Below are positions 1-10,884 of a stretch of DNA of 64,000 nucleotides, piece after piece; within the stretch, counting starts at the first letter, position 1; each line of letters starts with the position of its first letter. This stretch comes from Symbiodinium natans (lineage: Eukaryota; Sar; Dinophyceae; Suessiales; Symbiodiniaceae): positions 350,972 to 414,971 of the forward strand of contig CAJNDS010002084.1 of NCBI GenBank assembly GCA_905221605.1, read 5' to 3'. Made by a program: the position numbers and the translations under genes. The notes below the pieces were generated by a model. It ran no database searches. It was not told the DNA's origin and was given only the letters and a program-made list of their open reading frames with translations.

Positions 1-500
1 TCATGGAGGGGGGGCAGGTCCGGTTGCGCCTTCTCATGAGGGCACTGTGCATGCTGTTTACGTGCCTAGGTCCTGTGGACCTCTCGGCCGTGCCAGCTGG
101 CTGGAAAAGTTAGACTGCACAAGCAACCTTCAGCAGAGCCGTGCTTGAACACGTGCCACTGTGCACGGCTGAGTTTATGACTTCGGATTCTTTGCGGATC
201 TTGGCCTTAAGCGATGCTCGGCAGTGGCCAGTTAGCGTTGGAAGGGGCAGACGAGCTGCAACTTACGGAAGCAAACGACGACCTGGCCGGGTTTTTTACG
301 GTGCATCTCGCAAGAGGTCTAGTCATCTGGCAGCAGCCAGCCGAGTCTTGTCAAAGGGCCCTCTTAACCTATTAGTTACTGTTGCCCAGGGTTTCCGCCC
401 TCCAAAACCTACCGTTTCCGAGTTTTCTCCACTTGTGTGACAGCAAAAAGCTTTTCCCGAGCATCCTCAGATCACCGAGCACTCCACTGCGAATTTCCGC
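1..500. other. No recognisable gene
   Basis: Mostly unique sequence. A 99-codon open frame at 141-440 (+) has no recognisable domain and no splice-supported context, so I do not call it a gene. Confidence 0.4.
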
Positions 501-825
501 CCAACCTCTCAACCCTAAACCCTGAACCCTGACCCCTAAACCCTAAATCCCCCACGCCTGAACCCTGAACCATCTTAATCACTCAGCTCCAAACCCCAAA
601 CCCCAAACCCCAAACCCCAAACCCTAAACCCTGCAAACCCGTAAACTTAAAGCCCTCAGCCCCCCGCGATGGGGAGCCAGACTTGGTCCGAGCATCTTGG
701 GCCATTAAGGGGGTTGATCTCAATCATGGGCCCTCCGCACCCTAAACCCTAAACCCTAAACCCGAAACCCGAAACCCTAAACCCTAAACCCTAATCCCTA
801 GTCCCTAATCCGTAAACCCTAATCA
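501..825. repeat. Degenerate C-rich telomere-like tracts
   Basis: Two clusters of CCCTAAA, CCCTGAA and CCCCAAA units (501-640 and 740-825) with about 100 bp of unique sequence between them. The interior variants show these are old interstitial repeats, not a functional chromosome end. Confidence 0.85.
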
Positions 826-845
826 ACCACAAAAGGAACTCGGTA

Positions 846-931
846 GGCCCTTGGGATGTTTCGTATTTTCCCCTATTGGGGTTTGTGAGAGGATGATCTG
901 GAGGAGTATCTTTCAGAGGGTTCTAAGGGCC
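846..931. mobile_element. MITE-like element, family I
   Basis: Starts GGCCCTTGGGA and ends TTCTAAGGGCC, an imperfect terminal inverted repeat. A related copy at 42905-42972 has the same TTTCAGAGGGT interior. Degenerate relatives appear near 11970-12060, 14055-14130 and 30305-30420. Confidence 0.55.
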
Positions 932-1216
932 ATCGTAGGAAGGAGGACGCTGCAGCACGCTACAACATGCTAGAGATAGACGAAATCAGCAGGAAGGGGC
1001 ATTACTATATGACCGTAAGTAGAGAACCCCAACAGCGGGTCCTCATTGAGATCAGCCCCCACGTTTTGCAGACGAACTGCCAGACTCCTATAGCTCACAT
1101 CTCTTTGATTACGAGGAGTTTGTAGGCAGTTCAAATCCGTTTGTCGTTACAGATACCTGTTACTGCGGCATTAAAGCCCTCGATTAGCAGCACCCCTAGA
1201 GAAAATGCAACCTGAT
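932..1216. other. No recognisable gene
   Basis: Unique sequence of mixed composition with no coding frame I can support. Confidence 0.4.
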
Positions 1217-1616
1217 CCCTAAACCCTGAACCTTAGACCCTAAATCCTAAACACCAACGCATCTGCTTTCTCTTATTTGGGGGTCGACCTGCAGTATTTG
1301 AACTTCCTGGGTCGCCTAAACTTTCAGGAAATGCACTGTAAAACAGACCCGGAAGGGCCACTCCACCCGAAACCCTATAGGGTTTAGGGTTTAGGGTTTA
1401 GGGTTTAGGGTTTACGGTCATAAACGCTGCTGCTTTCTGCTGTTGGGGGAGTCTGGGCAGAAATCCTCGCATCCGTCGGCGACTCTTTGTCTGGAGATGG
1501 CGGGAGGTGCGCGACGCCTCCGGTCCCTGTTTAGTCTAATGCTTGGTTTGGGGTTTAGGGTTTAGGGTTTAGGGTTCAGGGTTTAGGGTTAGGGTTTAGG
1601 GTTTAGGGTTTTGGGT
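1217..1616. repeat. Telomere-like tracts with a head-to-head junction
   Basis: C-rich units at 1217-1250. At 1371-1420 the sequence reads AACCCTATAGGGTTTAGGG, so C-rich units run straight into G-rich units. A further G-rich tract lies at 1548-1616. Confidence 0.85.
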
Positions 1617-1727
1617 TTCTTGCACAAATGCTGACGGTTTGCTTGTACAGAGCCGGGTGGACCAGGCTAGAACGCCGGCTCATCCTCTAATCCCAGGTTT
1701 CATCGCAGCTCCGGATGCTGGAACTGC

Positions 1728-2200
1728 ACCCTAAACCCCAAACCCCAAACCCTAAACCCCAAACCCTAAACCCCTAAACCCCTAAACCCCTAAACCGCTA
1801 AACCCCTAAGCCCTACAGGTTTCTCGTTCGGTGATGCGTGCTGAGCCCCAGCTAGGTCTCTGAAGATGCCGAAAACGAGTCCTCTCACCACTAAGCTAAA
1901 CCACCTCCTAAGACGCCAGGGCTTTAGAGAGGATTTTGTTCACCATGATGTGAGCATCTGTCACTGCTTGATTCCCGCACCCTGAATCCTTTAGCGCCCC
2001 AAACCCTGCCTACAGTTCTGGCGAGCTGCTCTCACCTTCCGATGGCTTGCGGCTCTGCGAGTAGGGAGTGAAGGGGCCAGGCACCCTCCACCCTAAACCC
2101 TCCCCAACTCCGAATTCTGCATCCCGGGCTGGCTAGGGAGATCTCTGGCACAGGGAAACCCTAAACCCTAAACCCTAAACCCTAAACCCTAAACCCTACT
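1728..2200. repeat. C-rich telomere-like tracts
   Basis: CCCTAAA and CCCCTAAA units at 1728-1815 and a clean CCCTAAA run at 2155-2200, with short isolated units between them. Confidence 0.85.
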
Positions 2201-2721
2201 AGCGGCTGTGTAGCTCAAGGCACAGGCTCAAAGCCCCCAAGCCGGTAAAGGTCAGGAGCTTCGGGATTTGAGGTTGAGGGCTCTAGGCCTGCATGCCCGT
2301 AAAAGAGGCCCTTTATAGGGTCGGCTAGGGGGATTACAAGGCCTAATAGCCCATGCTGGGGTCTCTCTTTTTTTGGTGGAGTTTAGTACGTTCCCCGCAG
2401 CGCCAGCGAAGCCACAAGGAAGTCGCAACTTCCCCCGCAGAAGAGAGACGTTTCGCGTCGTGATGCCGAGGCCCTCCGACTGGCTCAGCTAAGGGTTGCA
2501 ACTGGGGGGCTTAGGTCATTATAGCTTCGACCACAAGAAGCCAAGCCGACAGGTTTCCTTAACTCTCCTGCTTGTAAATCTCAGTAGATGAGGGAGAATT
2601 AGGCACCTTAATACCCCCTGTAGGTCGGCTACCTGTCCGAAATAAGCAAAGGATGGTCTCACATTGATGAGCTCCGGGCTGGGGATGATCCAAGTAATCT
2701 TTTTTTTGGTGGGTGGTGGGG
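2201..2721. other. No recognisable gene between C-rich and G-rich tracts
   Basis: About 520 bp of unique GC-balanced sequence. A tRNA-like start (TGTAGCTCAAGG near 2208) does not fold into a full cloverleaf by eye. TGTAGGTCGGCTAC at 2621 also occurs at 55472. Confidence 0.35.
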
Positions 2722-3250
2722 AGGGTTCAGGGTTTTAGGGTCTAGGGTTGAGGGTTTAGGGTTTAGGGTTCAGGTAGGGCATAAACCGTGCCTTGCGCAC
2801 GTTTATTGGGCTGACTGAGCGGTGGTCTGCGAGCCCTCTGCCAAGACGCGAGCGCAAGAGGAAGGCCCGAATCCCATGTCAGGATCCAAGCACAAGAGCC
2901 CCCAAACGGGTTTAGGGTTTAGGGTTTAGGGTTTAGGGTTTAGGGTTTAGGGTTTAGGATCCTCACACATCACAGGGCCGAGCAAGTAGGAATCATAGGG
3001 CTGTAGCTTCACTCCGAATTGACCGCACCTTCGCGCACATGCCTGGCATTGCCTGGTGAGGGACCCACACAGCCCTGGGAGGCAGAAGCCATAACCACAT
3101 GGATCAGGATTTAGGGTTTAGGGTTGAGAGTTTAGGGAGGACTTAGCATTCATAGGGGTCTAGGGTTCCAGGGCGAGGGTTTGGGGGTATCTCGAAGGGC
3201 TTATTCCCCCAAATCGCCTAAACCCTGAACCCTAAACCCTAAACCCTAAG
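2722..3250. repeat. G-rich then C-rich telomere-like tracts
   Basis: TTTAGGG tracts at 2722-2775, 2907-2957 and 3105-3135, then CCCTAAA at 3218-3250. Short unique spacers separate them. Confidence 0.85.
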
Positions 3251-3685
3251 TCAACGGAACGGGGTTCCAACGCTCTGGGTGCGAGGGGGCGAGGCCTGCT
3301 CCATCTGGACTTCGGGGCTCACATTGCTTTTGGGGCTGGCATTATGGGGTTGTAAGTAAAAAGTTAGAAGCTGTAGAAGTTACAAGTTGCAAGTTATAAG
3401 TTATAAGTTATAAGTTATAAGATATATTTAGGTCTCGGATCAGCCCTCAACTCCCTCAACCCCAAGATGCCGACGCAAAGCACGCCTACCTGCAGGGCAC
3501 ATGTGGTTCCACGTTCTATGAGAAAAAATAAACGCCAGGCTTGCTCTCTTTTGAAGTGGGGCACGTGAGTGGCCTTTATAGGATGAAAGTGCTGCGCAAG
3601 AGCGAAAAGCCACAACTCCCAATCGCTGGGCCCACTGCTGTACTATTTCGATTCCTTTAAAAGAGCATGCGCCTGAAATAATATC

Positions 3686-3777
3686 GGGGTCGGAAGAATT
3701 ACTAGTAGTATTCGCTTGTGGTCTCTTAATTATACTACAAGAGCCCCCAAAACCCCATTATGATTATTCAGCACCAC
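3686..3777. mobile_element. MITE-like element, family B (degenerate)
   Basis: Begins GGGGTCGGAAGAATTACT and ends near TATTCAGCACC. It matches family-B copies at 19045, 37083 and 50879. Confidence 0.55.
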
Positions 3778-3795
3778 CCTACAGCACCGAGACCC

Positions 3796-3880
3796 CTTTG
3801 TCATAGTTGGGTAGCATTTTACATTTCTAAGGGTACTTAAAGCCAATAAGGAATAGAAAATTGAATTTTGAGCTCTCTCC
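3796..3880 (+). mobile_element. Dispersed repeat, family G
   Basis: Contains GTCATAGTTGGGTA and AAGGGTACTTAAA, as in copies at 39730-39816 and 51600-51688, all in the same orientation. No clear terminal inverted repeat, so it may be a SINE-like or MITE fragment. Confidence 0.55.
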
Positions 3881-3898
3881 GCCCGCCATTTTGCTAAC

Positions 3899-3899
3899 G

Positions 3900-3942
<43 letters not shown>

Positions 3943-3945
3943 AAA
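3899..3945. repeat. Poly(C)-poly(A) homopolymer junction
   Basis: About 33 C followed by 13 A. The same C-then-A (or T-then-G) junction recurs at 33257-33300, 53017-53040, 58796-58836 and, shorter, 9650-9702 and 18744-18766. Confidence 0.9.
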
Positions 3946-4094
3946 TGGCCTCCTTCCTTTCTGGCCGGTTTTTTGGAGTTGAGCAGACTCTGGTTCCGAC
4001 ACCCGAAGCCCGATGTTTGTCCCCATGCCCATGAAGCACTAACCCTCAACCCCATAAATGGGGGTTTACGGTTTAGGGTTTAGGGTTTAGGGTA

Positions 4095-4180
4095 GGGTAC
4101 CTTATTGGGGTCCTGATTCTTAAGGGAATCCTACTATTCGGGAGTCTTTTTAGGGGGGTCCCCTGTTCTCGTAAACCCCC
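4095..4180 (+). mobile_element. Dispersed element, family F
   Basis: Begins GGGTACCTTATTGGGGTCCT and ends CGTAAACCCCC. It is matched by 19261-19345 (same strand) and 37294-37383 (opposite strand). Confidence 0.65.
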
Positions 4181-4489
4181 AAATCAACCCGAGGGCCCAA
4201 ACCATGCAAACCTCAAGCCATGCGTGCTCGCCGCACCACGTTTCAGCATCACTTTGTCTGCGAGCACGGGGCGAGTCTGTCCCAGGCCGACTTCCTCTGA
4301 AGTTATATATATCTATATATGTATCTATCATCTATCTGTATTTATAACACTATATCTATATGCAATCCATCTGAAGGGACCAAGCCACTTCCACTTCAGA
4401 TACCCCCCCCCGCCCCCCACCCCCACCAAGGTCGCAGCCCTTCATACCGCAAGCTCCTGGGGTGGGGGCCGAAACCTCAAGCCTACCCT

Positions 4490-4522
<33 letters not shown>

Positions 4523-4528
4523 ACCCCC

Positions 4529-4743
4529 CCCCTAAACCCTAAAACCCTAAACCCTAAACCCTAAACCCTAAACCCTAAACCCTAAACCCTAAACCCTAAA
4601 CCCTAAACCCTAAACCCTAAACCCTGAACCCTGAACCCTAAACCCTAAACCCTAAACCCTAAACCCTAAACCCTATACCCTATACCCTATACCCTAAACC
4701 CTAAACCCTAAACCCCAAACCCTAAACCCTAAACCCTAAACCT
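4529..4743. repeat. Longest (CCCTAAA)n tract
   Basis: About 30 nearly perfect heptamers with three CCCTATA variants in a row near 4675. It is preceded by a ~30-nt poly(C) run at 4490-4521. Confidence 0.95.
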
Positions 4744-4771
4744 CCAAGTCAAAAGCAACCAGTCCGGCCAG

Positions 4772-4831
4772 GGCCCCAGTGACATGGCCTTCGCTGACGA
4801 GAACGCCGTTCCCTCTGCTGGCGATGCCAAG
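4772..4831 (+). other. Exon-like island, 60 nt
   Basis: Open in phase 0 with borders CAG|GGCCCC and AAG|GCCTTC. It translates as GPSDMAFADENAVPSAGDAK. It lies between the longest C-rich telomere-like tract (4529-4743) and a G-rich tract (4862-4950). Product unknown. Confidence 0.35.
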
Positions 4832-4861
4832 GCCTTCCAGCTGTTGGCGCTGCATGGAAGT

Positions 4862-4950
4862 TCAGGGTTTAGGGCTAGGGTTTAGGGTTTAGGGTTTTAG
4901 GGTTTTAGGGTTTAGGGTTTAGGGTTTAAAGTTTAGGCTTTAGGGTAGGG
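4862..4950. repeat. G-rich TTTAGGG tract
   Basis: Degenerate TTTAGGG and TTTTAGGG units downstream of the exon-like island at 4772. Confidence 0.85.
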
Positions 4951-5054
4951 CTTGTCAAGGTCTACCTGGAGTAAGTTTCATGACCCTTAAAAGACAATTC
5001 TTGCACACGTTGAATCCATTTACCCTTCCTCGGGCCATGGCTGGGGTACTAGAT

Positions 5055-5058
<4 letters not shown>

Positions 5059-5148
<90 letters not shown>
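5059..5148. repeat. (TG)45 dinucleotide tract
   Basis: Perfect TG repeat of about 90 bp; a Z-DNA-prone sequence. Confidence 0.97.
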
Positions 5149-5150
<2 letters not shown>

Positions 5151-6684
5151 GGTTGGGGTGCGGATGAAGACCCCAAAAATTAACACTCCGACTAGTAAGA
5201 CCTAAACGCTACACCCAAAGCCCTGAAGGCCCTAGGTCCTATAAGCAAGCCTATGTAAGCCATAACCCCGAAGAGCCGAAATCCTCTTCTTCAGAGCTGC
5301 GCGACCTCCGAAACTCCAACCCCCCTCAGCCCATGATGGCTAGAACCCTAGGCCCTAAGTGGCCACTTCTCCAGGTTGAGGTTTCCATTGTCCTAAACCC
5401 TATAGGGTTTAGGGGTGGGGGTTCAGAGTTTAATTACAACTTGGGGCTCAGGGTTTAGGGTTGGGGTTGAGGGTGTAGGGTGTAGGGTTAAGCCCCAAAC
5501 CCTGTCAGAATCCCCCCCCTCCCCTGGACCTCACATGGCCACGCATGCAGTCTCAACAGCCGAACATGATGATATCCTGGACCGCCCCCCATCGTTACTC
5601 TTACGCGTGTTCTTACTCTTACGTGCCATTGTACTCGTACATAAGCTCTTGCTCGGAGTCTTGTTTCCTTAGCTTACTTGATCATGAGCATCGTTTACGT
5701 GTGGTTTGGTTGCTGCCCGTTGGCCAAGCCTGTAGGCCCCAAGACCCAAACTGGCATCTTCAAGGGCCCAGGCAGATGGCGATCCATGAATCAAGAGCTC
5801 AAGAGTTCTTGTAGAGAGACCCTAAACTTCCAGAACCCTGAATCAAGAGAGCTCAAGAGTTCTTGAGGGCTTCGGGTCCTTGTAGAGACACTAAAACTCC
5901 CGGAGCCCGTGAATCGCAGCCAGGTGAAGTCAGCAGCCACGCGCGGGCGGGTCTTGGGTGAGGTGAATCGCTGCGCAGACAAGGCCATTTGGCAGGGCTG
6001 CATTCCTGGTGCCACTCTTGCTCTGGCGGTCAAGTGAACCCCAAACTCCTAAAGCTATTGAATTCCGAAGCCCCCCCGCCCACCACGAAAGTCATATAGG
6101 AGGTAGTTGGATAATGTTCCGCACATCTGCCGTGTCGGCTCGACCGATCAGAGCCCTGGAGTTCTTCCATGGCACTCGCCGCATGTTGCACCACTGAGAC
6201 CTTGGGGCGACCTGTCCAGTTGATGCTTCAGGACCTTCTCAGTACGCACAGACCGCGTTGCGGGCGACACCGCGGCACCTGGTTAAGAGAACGAAGGGCC
6301 CAGGCAGATAGGAGCCATCATTGGAGCCCTTGTTGCGACGACAGGGGTCCGCCGCTTCCAAGAGATCAGGAGCATTCTGCCCATCACTGCGCCCCTCCGA
6401 TACTTTAAAGAAGGCCAGCCATCGCCTGTTGACGGGCTGGTTGAGGGCCTCTGCATCTCGATACGGGAGCCTGAATAAGTGCCGCCAAGATCGACTCCCT
6501 ATTCAAAACTCTATCGAGACGCAACAAGCAACCAGAAGCAATAATATTATATCCCTACATAGACATATCTACACCCTAACATATTCCTAATCCCCCTGCA
6601 TGTGTACTTTCGGGAGTTGCGCATTAAACCCCATAAACCCTAAACCTTAACCCCCTCTATATTCGGGAGTTTGGTCGCCATCGC
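5149..6684. other. No recognisable gene upstream of the PPR gene
   Basis: Holds degenerate telomere-like units (5394-5490, with another CCCTATAGGG junction), a ~55-bp imperfect direct duplication around AAGAGCTCAAGAGTTCTTG (5788-5870), and otherwise unique sequence. Several 60-90-codon open frames have no recognisable domain. Confidence 0.4.
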
Positions 6685-9164
6685 ATGGCCCTCGACAAGT
6701 CCGTGGTTGCCCAGACGAAGCGGCTCAAAACCTTCGCGCAGGAACGGCGCTGCTCGGCTTCGTTGTTGCCCCAATGTCATACAGGAAAGGCCTATACGTA
6801 GTGGGGTTTAAGGCGTGTAGGGGTTTTGGGTTTTAGGCACTAGTGTTGATTTCTTTTGCATATTTTCGTTCTTAGGTGGTCTATCCGCTCTTATTAGGGA
6901 CTTCGTGCTAACATGGGTATTGTATGGTATTGTGCTCAACAGGGCACTGTGCTTAGAGCTGCTGAGGATGGCACGATGCTCTGAAGCTGCTAGCGGAGGT
7001 GGAGCGAACGCTTCGGCCGACCCTCGTGACGTACAGCACGGCCCTGGACGCCTGCGCAAAAGCCGCGGCGTGGCCCCACGCCCTGGCGCTGTTGCGGAGG
7101 ATCGCGCGAAAGGGCCTGGAGGTGTCCCCTGTGGCCCAGACCACCGCCATCAGCGGCCTCGCAAGGGGTGGAAAGTGGGAGATGGCCTTGCAGCTCCTGG
7201 GGGAGCTGAAGGCGAAGGAGATTCAGGCGCAGGTGCTGGCCCACAATGCAGCAATCAGTGCATGCGGAAGAGGGGACCAGTGGGAAAAGGCCTTGTTCCT
7301 CTTCGCAGAGATGGAGGACATAGAGCTGTCCCCGACACTGATCACGTACAATTCTGTTCTGAGCGCCTGTGGGGGTGAAGAGGGGTGGCCACAGGCTCTG
7401 GTTCTTCTGGATCGGTTGAGCACTGGGGCATTTCATCCCGATAACTTTTCTTTCAACTCAGCCATCACTGCCTGCAAGCAGGGTTCGGAATGGGGCCGTG
7501 CCTTGTTATTGTTTGACATGGCTCTGGATCGACAACAGGGCACGCTGATCACATTCAATGCAGGCATAGCTGCCTGCGCGAAGGCTCGACAGTGGATGAG
7601 GGCTCTGAGCATACTGCACAAAGTCCAGCAATCGAATCTGACGCCGACGATCGTTACGCTCAACTCGGCCATAAGTGCTTGTGAGGCAGCTGGGCAGTGG
7701 CAACAGGCTCTGTGCCTGCTGAGTAGCGCCACAGCTACAAGCCTTCAGCCAGGCGTCGTGACTTTCAGCACGGCGATCAGTGCATGTGCAGCAGTTGCCG
7801 CATGGACGCGGGCGGTGGCCGTGCTTGACGCTCTCCATCATGCAAGGCTTCAGTCGAACATTGTCACACTTAATTCGCTGATCACCGCCTTCTCGCAGGC
7901 TGAGAAGTGGCAGCATTCCCTGGTGGTCCTTGCACGTATCTGTTCACATATGATGAGACCAGACACAATCACATGCAACTCGGCCATCAGTGCATGTGAG
8001 AAGGGAAACGCCTGGGAGGTTGCTCTTGTTCTGCTGCAGGAGGCCGATGCTTTGCACGTACAGCCGGACGTTTCCACCTACAATGCGACAATCAGCGCCT
8101 GCGAGAAAGGCTCTCGCTGGCTGATTGCCGTACGGCTTCTGCTGGCCTCCCAGGGCGCCGTTTGCCCGGATGTGGTGACGTACAATGCCGCCATCAGCGC
8201 CTGCGCGAAGGTCGGCCACGTTGGCTGTGCCCTTAAGCTGTTGGGAGAGGTGGAGGCGGCTCGGCTGCGCACCACGACCATCACGTACAACGCCGCGATC
8301 AGCGCCTTTGCAAAGGCAGGGCACTGGCCCAAGGCCGTGGCACTTCTGTGCGAGGCTGTGGCGAAACGTCTGGAGCCCAACAGCATCACATACAGCACCG
8401 CCCTCAGCGCCTTCGAGAATGCCGGGGAGTGGGAGCGGGCCCTTCTACTCGTATGGTCGCTACCTCCAACTCTGATCAACATCATCTGCTACAATGCGGC
8501 CTTGAGCGCTTGTGAGAAGGGCGGGCAGTGGCAGCAGGCTCTGGGTGTCCTGTCCGCGCTGGAAGCGAGGGCCTTAGATCCCACGAAAGTTACGCTGAAC
8601 GCAGCCATCAGCGCCTGCGGGCGTGGGGATCAGTGGCAGAGGGCCTTTCTGATACTGGGCCACTTCAGTGAAGCCGGCCTGTGGCCAGATGCCTTCACAT
8701 ACAGCGCGCTTCTCGCCGCCTGCGAGAAGGCCTCGAGGTGGCAGCAAGCTTTGCAGTTGCTAGGCAAGGTCGAGGCCAGCGGCGTTTTGCCCTCGGTTGT
8801 CATCTACAATGCAGCCCTCGGATCTTGCGAGCAGGGCAGCCAATGGGAGCTGGCCATGCTTCTGCTGGACCAAGTAGGCCGGCATCGCCTGCAAGCCACC
8901 TCCATCACACTCGACGTGGTCCTGGGCGCCTTCCAGCGGGCCGCGCAGTGGCAGCACGCCCTTTGCCTGCTGGACTCCATGGGCCGCCGATCCCTGGCCG
9001 ACGCCGCCAACGTGGACGCCGTGGCCTGCGCTTGCGAGGCGAGGCGTCGGCCCAGGCCGGCCCCGGCCCTGCTTGGGCAGGCGGCGGAGCAGCTGCAGGA
9101 GCTCCTGGCAGCCGAAGGCTCCAAGGAAGCCTACGAAACAATTCTGAATCCCTACCATGATTGA
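6685..9164 (+). CDS. P-type pentatricopeptide-repeat protein, two exons
   Basis: PPR proteins bind organellar RNA one base per ~35-residue helical hairpin and act in processing, editing or stability of plastid or mitochondrial transcripts. The frame from 6967 to 9164 is uninterrupted and encodes about 19-20 tandem ~35-residue repeats of the form (I/V)TYNAAISACEKGxQWQxALxLL, clearest at 7960-8560. There is no in-frame ATG near the 5' end of this frame, and a TGA lies at 6963-6965. I therefore join it to a 64-nt upstream exon, 6685-6748, starting MALDKSVVAQTKRLK. The inferred intron 6749-6966 has a GC donor and an AG acceptor, and the join FAQER/RWHDALKLL completes the first repeat. The total would be 753 residues. 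The last repeat is degenerate and the protein ends NPYHD. No obvious transit peptide is visible, so a further 5' exon is possible. The repeat region is certain; exon 1 and the start are inference (about 0.6). Confidence 0.9.
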
Positions 9165-9389
9165 GGATCATTTGTGCGAAGGCGACTCAGAGGTCATTGA
9201 AGGTTGCAGGCAGGGTGTCCGATTGGAACCGTACCTGCATCAAGCTGCGATGAAAGGAGGGCTTTGAAGGCTTGATTTCGGGACCTGTTTGTTCAAGGAC
9301 CGGGCCTGTGTCAAAGGCTCGGATAGGCTCGGATGATTGAGGACCTGCCCCTAGAAGGTTCCGAAGCCCTAGCACCCCCTCGCCCGCCT

Positions 9390-9530
9390 CCCCTAACCCT
9401 CAAAGCCCTCAAGGCCCTGAAACCATCCGAAACCCTAAACCCTAAACTCCTAAACCCTCAACCCTAAACCTCAAACCCCAAACCCTGCACCCTAAACCCT
9501 AGCCCTGAACCCACTTAAGCCCTAAAGCCC
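9390..9530. repeat. C-rich telomere-like tract
   Basis: Degenerate CCCTAAA/CCCTCAA units about 230 bp downstream of the PPR stop codon. Confidence 0.8.
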
Positions 9531-9536
9531 TATGCC

Positions 9537-9617
9537 AAAGACATCGTCTTTGATGGCTTCACCAGCGCAGGGCCTGACGCCCAGCAGCGCAGAGCTGGAG
9601 AAGAGGCCGCCACGTAG
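9537..9617 (+). other. Exon-like island
   Basis: GC-rich coding-like segment between a C-rich tract (9390-9530) and a G-rich tract (9622-9650). Two frames stay open; one reads DIVFDGFTSAGPDAQQ. A CAG|G acceptor at 9568-9571 and an AG|GC donor at 9606 are possible borders. Product unknown. Confidence 0.3.
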
Positions 9618-9712
9618 GGATTTGGGGTTTGGGGTTTAGGGTTTAAGTTTTTTTTGGGGGGGGGACTTAGGGTTTTGATTTTTTTTTTTAGGGGGGGGGG
9701 AGGGGGGTTGGG

Positions 9713-9819
9713 TTGGGATGTTCGCCCCTTATACTAACAGTCCTTATTAATAGGGATCATAACAGGGGGTACTAGAAATCCCAATTATTGACTGTTAGTA
9801 TAAGGGGGGAACATCCCAA
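9713..9819. mobile_element. MITE family A, copy 1
   Basis: Terminal inverted repeats TTGGGATGTTCGCCCCTTAT and its complement TTAGTATAAG...AACATCCCAA. No clear target duplication. A second copy follows 80 bp downstream. Confidence 0.8.
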
Positions 9820-9900
9820 ATGGAGAGTCTTTAGGGCTTAGGGTTAGGGTTGGGGTTCTATCAGTCTTGGGCTTGTCCTCCAAACGGGCCCATAAGAAGT

Positions 9901-10002
9901 TTGGGATGTTCACCCTTATGTAACAGTCCTTAATTGGGATTGTAATAGGGGGTACTAGAATCCCCATCAAGGAGCTGTTCGCATATGGGCGAACATGCCC
10001 AC
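9901..10002. mobile_element. MITE family A, copy 2
   Basis: Begins TTGGGATGTTCACCCTTATG and ends GCGAACATGCCCA; the right end is slightly diverged. Confidence 0.75.
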
Positions 10003-10160
10003 TGAAGCTCCACGATTACACGGATAGGGCTGAGCGCAGCTGCCAGACTCCCCTCCCGCGCACCCTAAACCCTAAATTTAAGAGCCTCCGGCTCAAGCCG
10101 CCGACCCCGCAGGAGAACAAGTTTAAGGTTTGGGGTTTGGTGATTTTGTTTGCGGTTCCT

Positions 10161-10201
10161 GTTGAGGGGGGGGGTGGGGGGGTGGGGGGGGGGGTGGGGT
10201 G
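10161..10201. repeat. G-tract cluster
   Basis: Runs of 4-12 G separated by single T. A strong candidate for a G-quadruplex on the + strand. Confidence 0.8.
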
Positions 10202-10348
10202 TGGTCCATGAGTTTACGCGGTGTGGGTGGCCTGTTCCTCCACGGAAAAGCTGGCGGGGTACCCCCCCCCCCCGCGTTTTAGGGGGTAAGGAGGGAAAGA
10301 GGGAGGTTTTCACTTTTCCCATCCAACACGCCGCCAGGGTCGGCGGAC

Positions 10349-10458
10349 CCTAAACCCTAAACCCTAAACCCTAAACCCTAAACCCTAAACCCTAAACCCT
10401 AAACCCTAAACCCTAAACCCTAAACCCTAAACCCTAAACCCTAAACCGTAAACCCTAC
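10349..10458. repeat. (CCCTAAA)n tract
   Basis: About 15 near-perfect heptamers ending a few bases before the CACAG acceptor-like site at 10458-10462. Confidence 0.95.
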
Positions 10459-10462
10459 ACAG

Positions 10463-10548
10463 GTACATCGACGCCAAGCGTAACGAGCTTCGAGCTGGCC
10501 GGCTGCGCAACGAGCGATCCTGCCACGCAGCCATCCACAAGCCGCCCC
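10463..10548 (+). other. Exon-like island with LRNERS motif
   Basis: Follows CACAG|G directly after a 110-bp CCCTAAA tract. One frame reads YIDAKRNELRAGRLRNERSC and then HAAIHK. The motif resembles that of the island at 45048-45104 (LRRNERSFRQ), which suggests paralogous exons. It abuts the inverted-repeat element at 10549. Product unknown. Confidence 0.35.
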
Positions 10549-10644
10549 TGGGACTCTATTTACCTACAGTTTGCTAGTAACTACCCCTACAATTAGTAGG
10601 TCTTAACCCCTAAAACTGTAGGGTAAAGTTTAAAGAGCGTCCCA
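10549..10644. mobile_element. MITE-like element, family C, copy 1
   Basis: Begins GGGACTCTATTTACCTACAG and ends CTGTAGGGTAAA...AGCGTCCC. A better-preserved copy is at 36109-36192. Confidence 0.7.
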
Positions 10645-10735
10645 GGTCGGTGTACACCAAGCTCTCGACAAAGGCGTGGGCCGCAGATTCCGTAGTCTGC
10701 GTTGGCGATGCTTGTTTGCATGTTGGAGGGCCTCG

Positions 10736-10866
10736 GACCCTAAACCCTAAACAACCCTAAACAACCCTAAACCACCCTAAATCCTAAACCCTAAACCCTA
10801 AACCCTATACCCTAAACCCTAAACCCTAAACCCTAAACCCTAAACCCTAAACCCTAAGCCCTAAAC
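10736..10866. repeat. C-rich telomere-like tract with decamer insert
   Basis: Starts with repeated CCCTAAACAA units and then about 12 CCCTAAA heptamers. Confidence 0.9.
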
Positions 10867-10884
10867 CCCCTTCCAGCATGCCAG

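Noticed and set aside
1843-1910. tRNA-like A box on the minus strand (TAGCTTAGTGG)
   Set aside because: The 5' half resembles a tRNA, but no matching B box or acceptor stem could be paired by eye. It could be a tRNA-derived fragment but cannot be supported.
1-5000. The window as a true chromosome end
   Set aside because: Telomere-like tracts are short, degenerate, in both orientations and spread evenly over 64 kb, including inside a dynamin intron. They are interstitial.
4955-5183. Open frames through the (TG)n tract
   Set aside because: Low-complexity His-Thr and Cys-Val repeats generated by the dinucleotide run.
7433-8485. Long minus-strand open frames opposite the PPR gene
   Set aside because: Shadow frames produced by the GC-rich repeated coding strand; their repeats mirror the PPR period.
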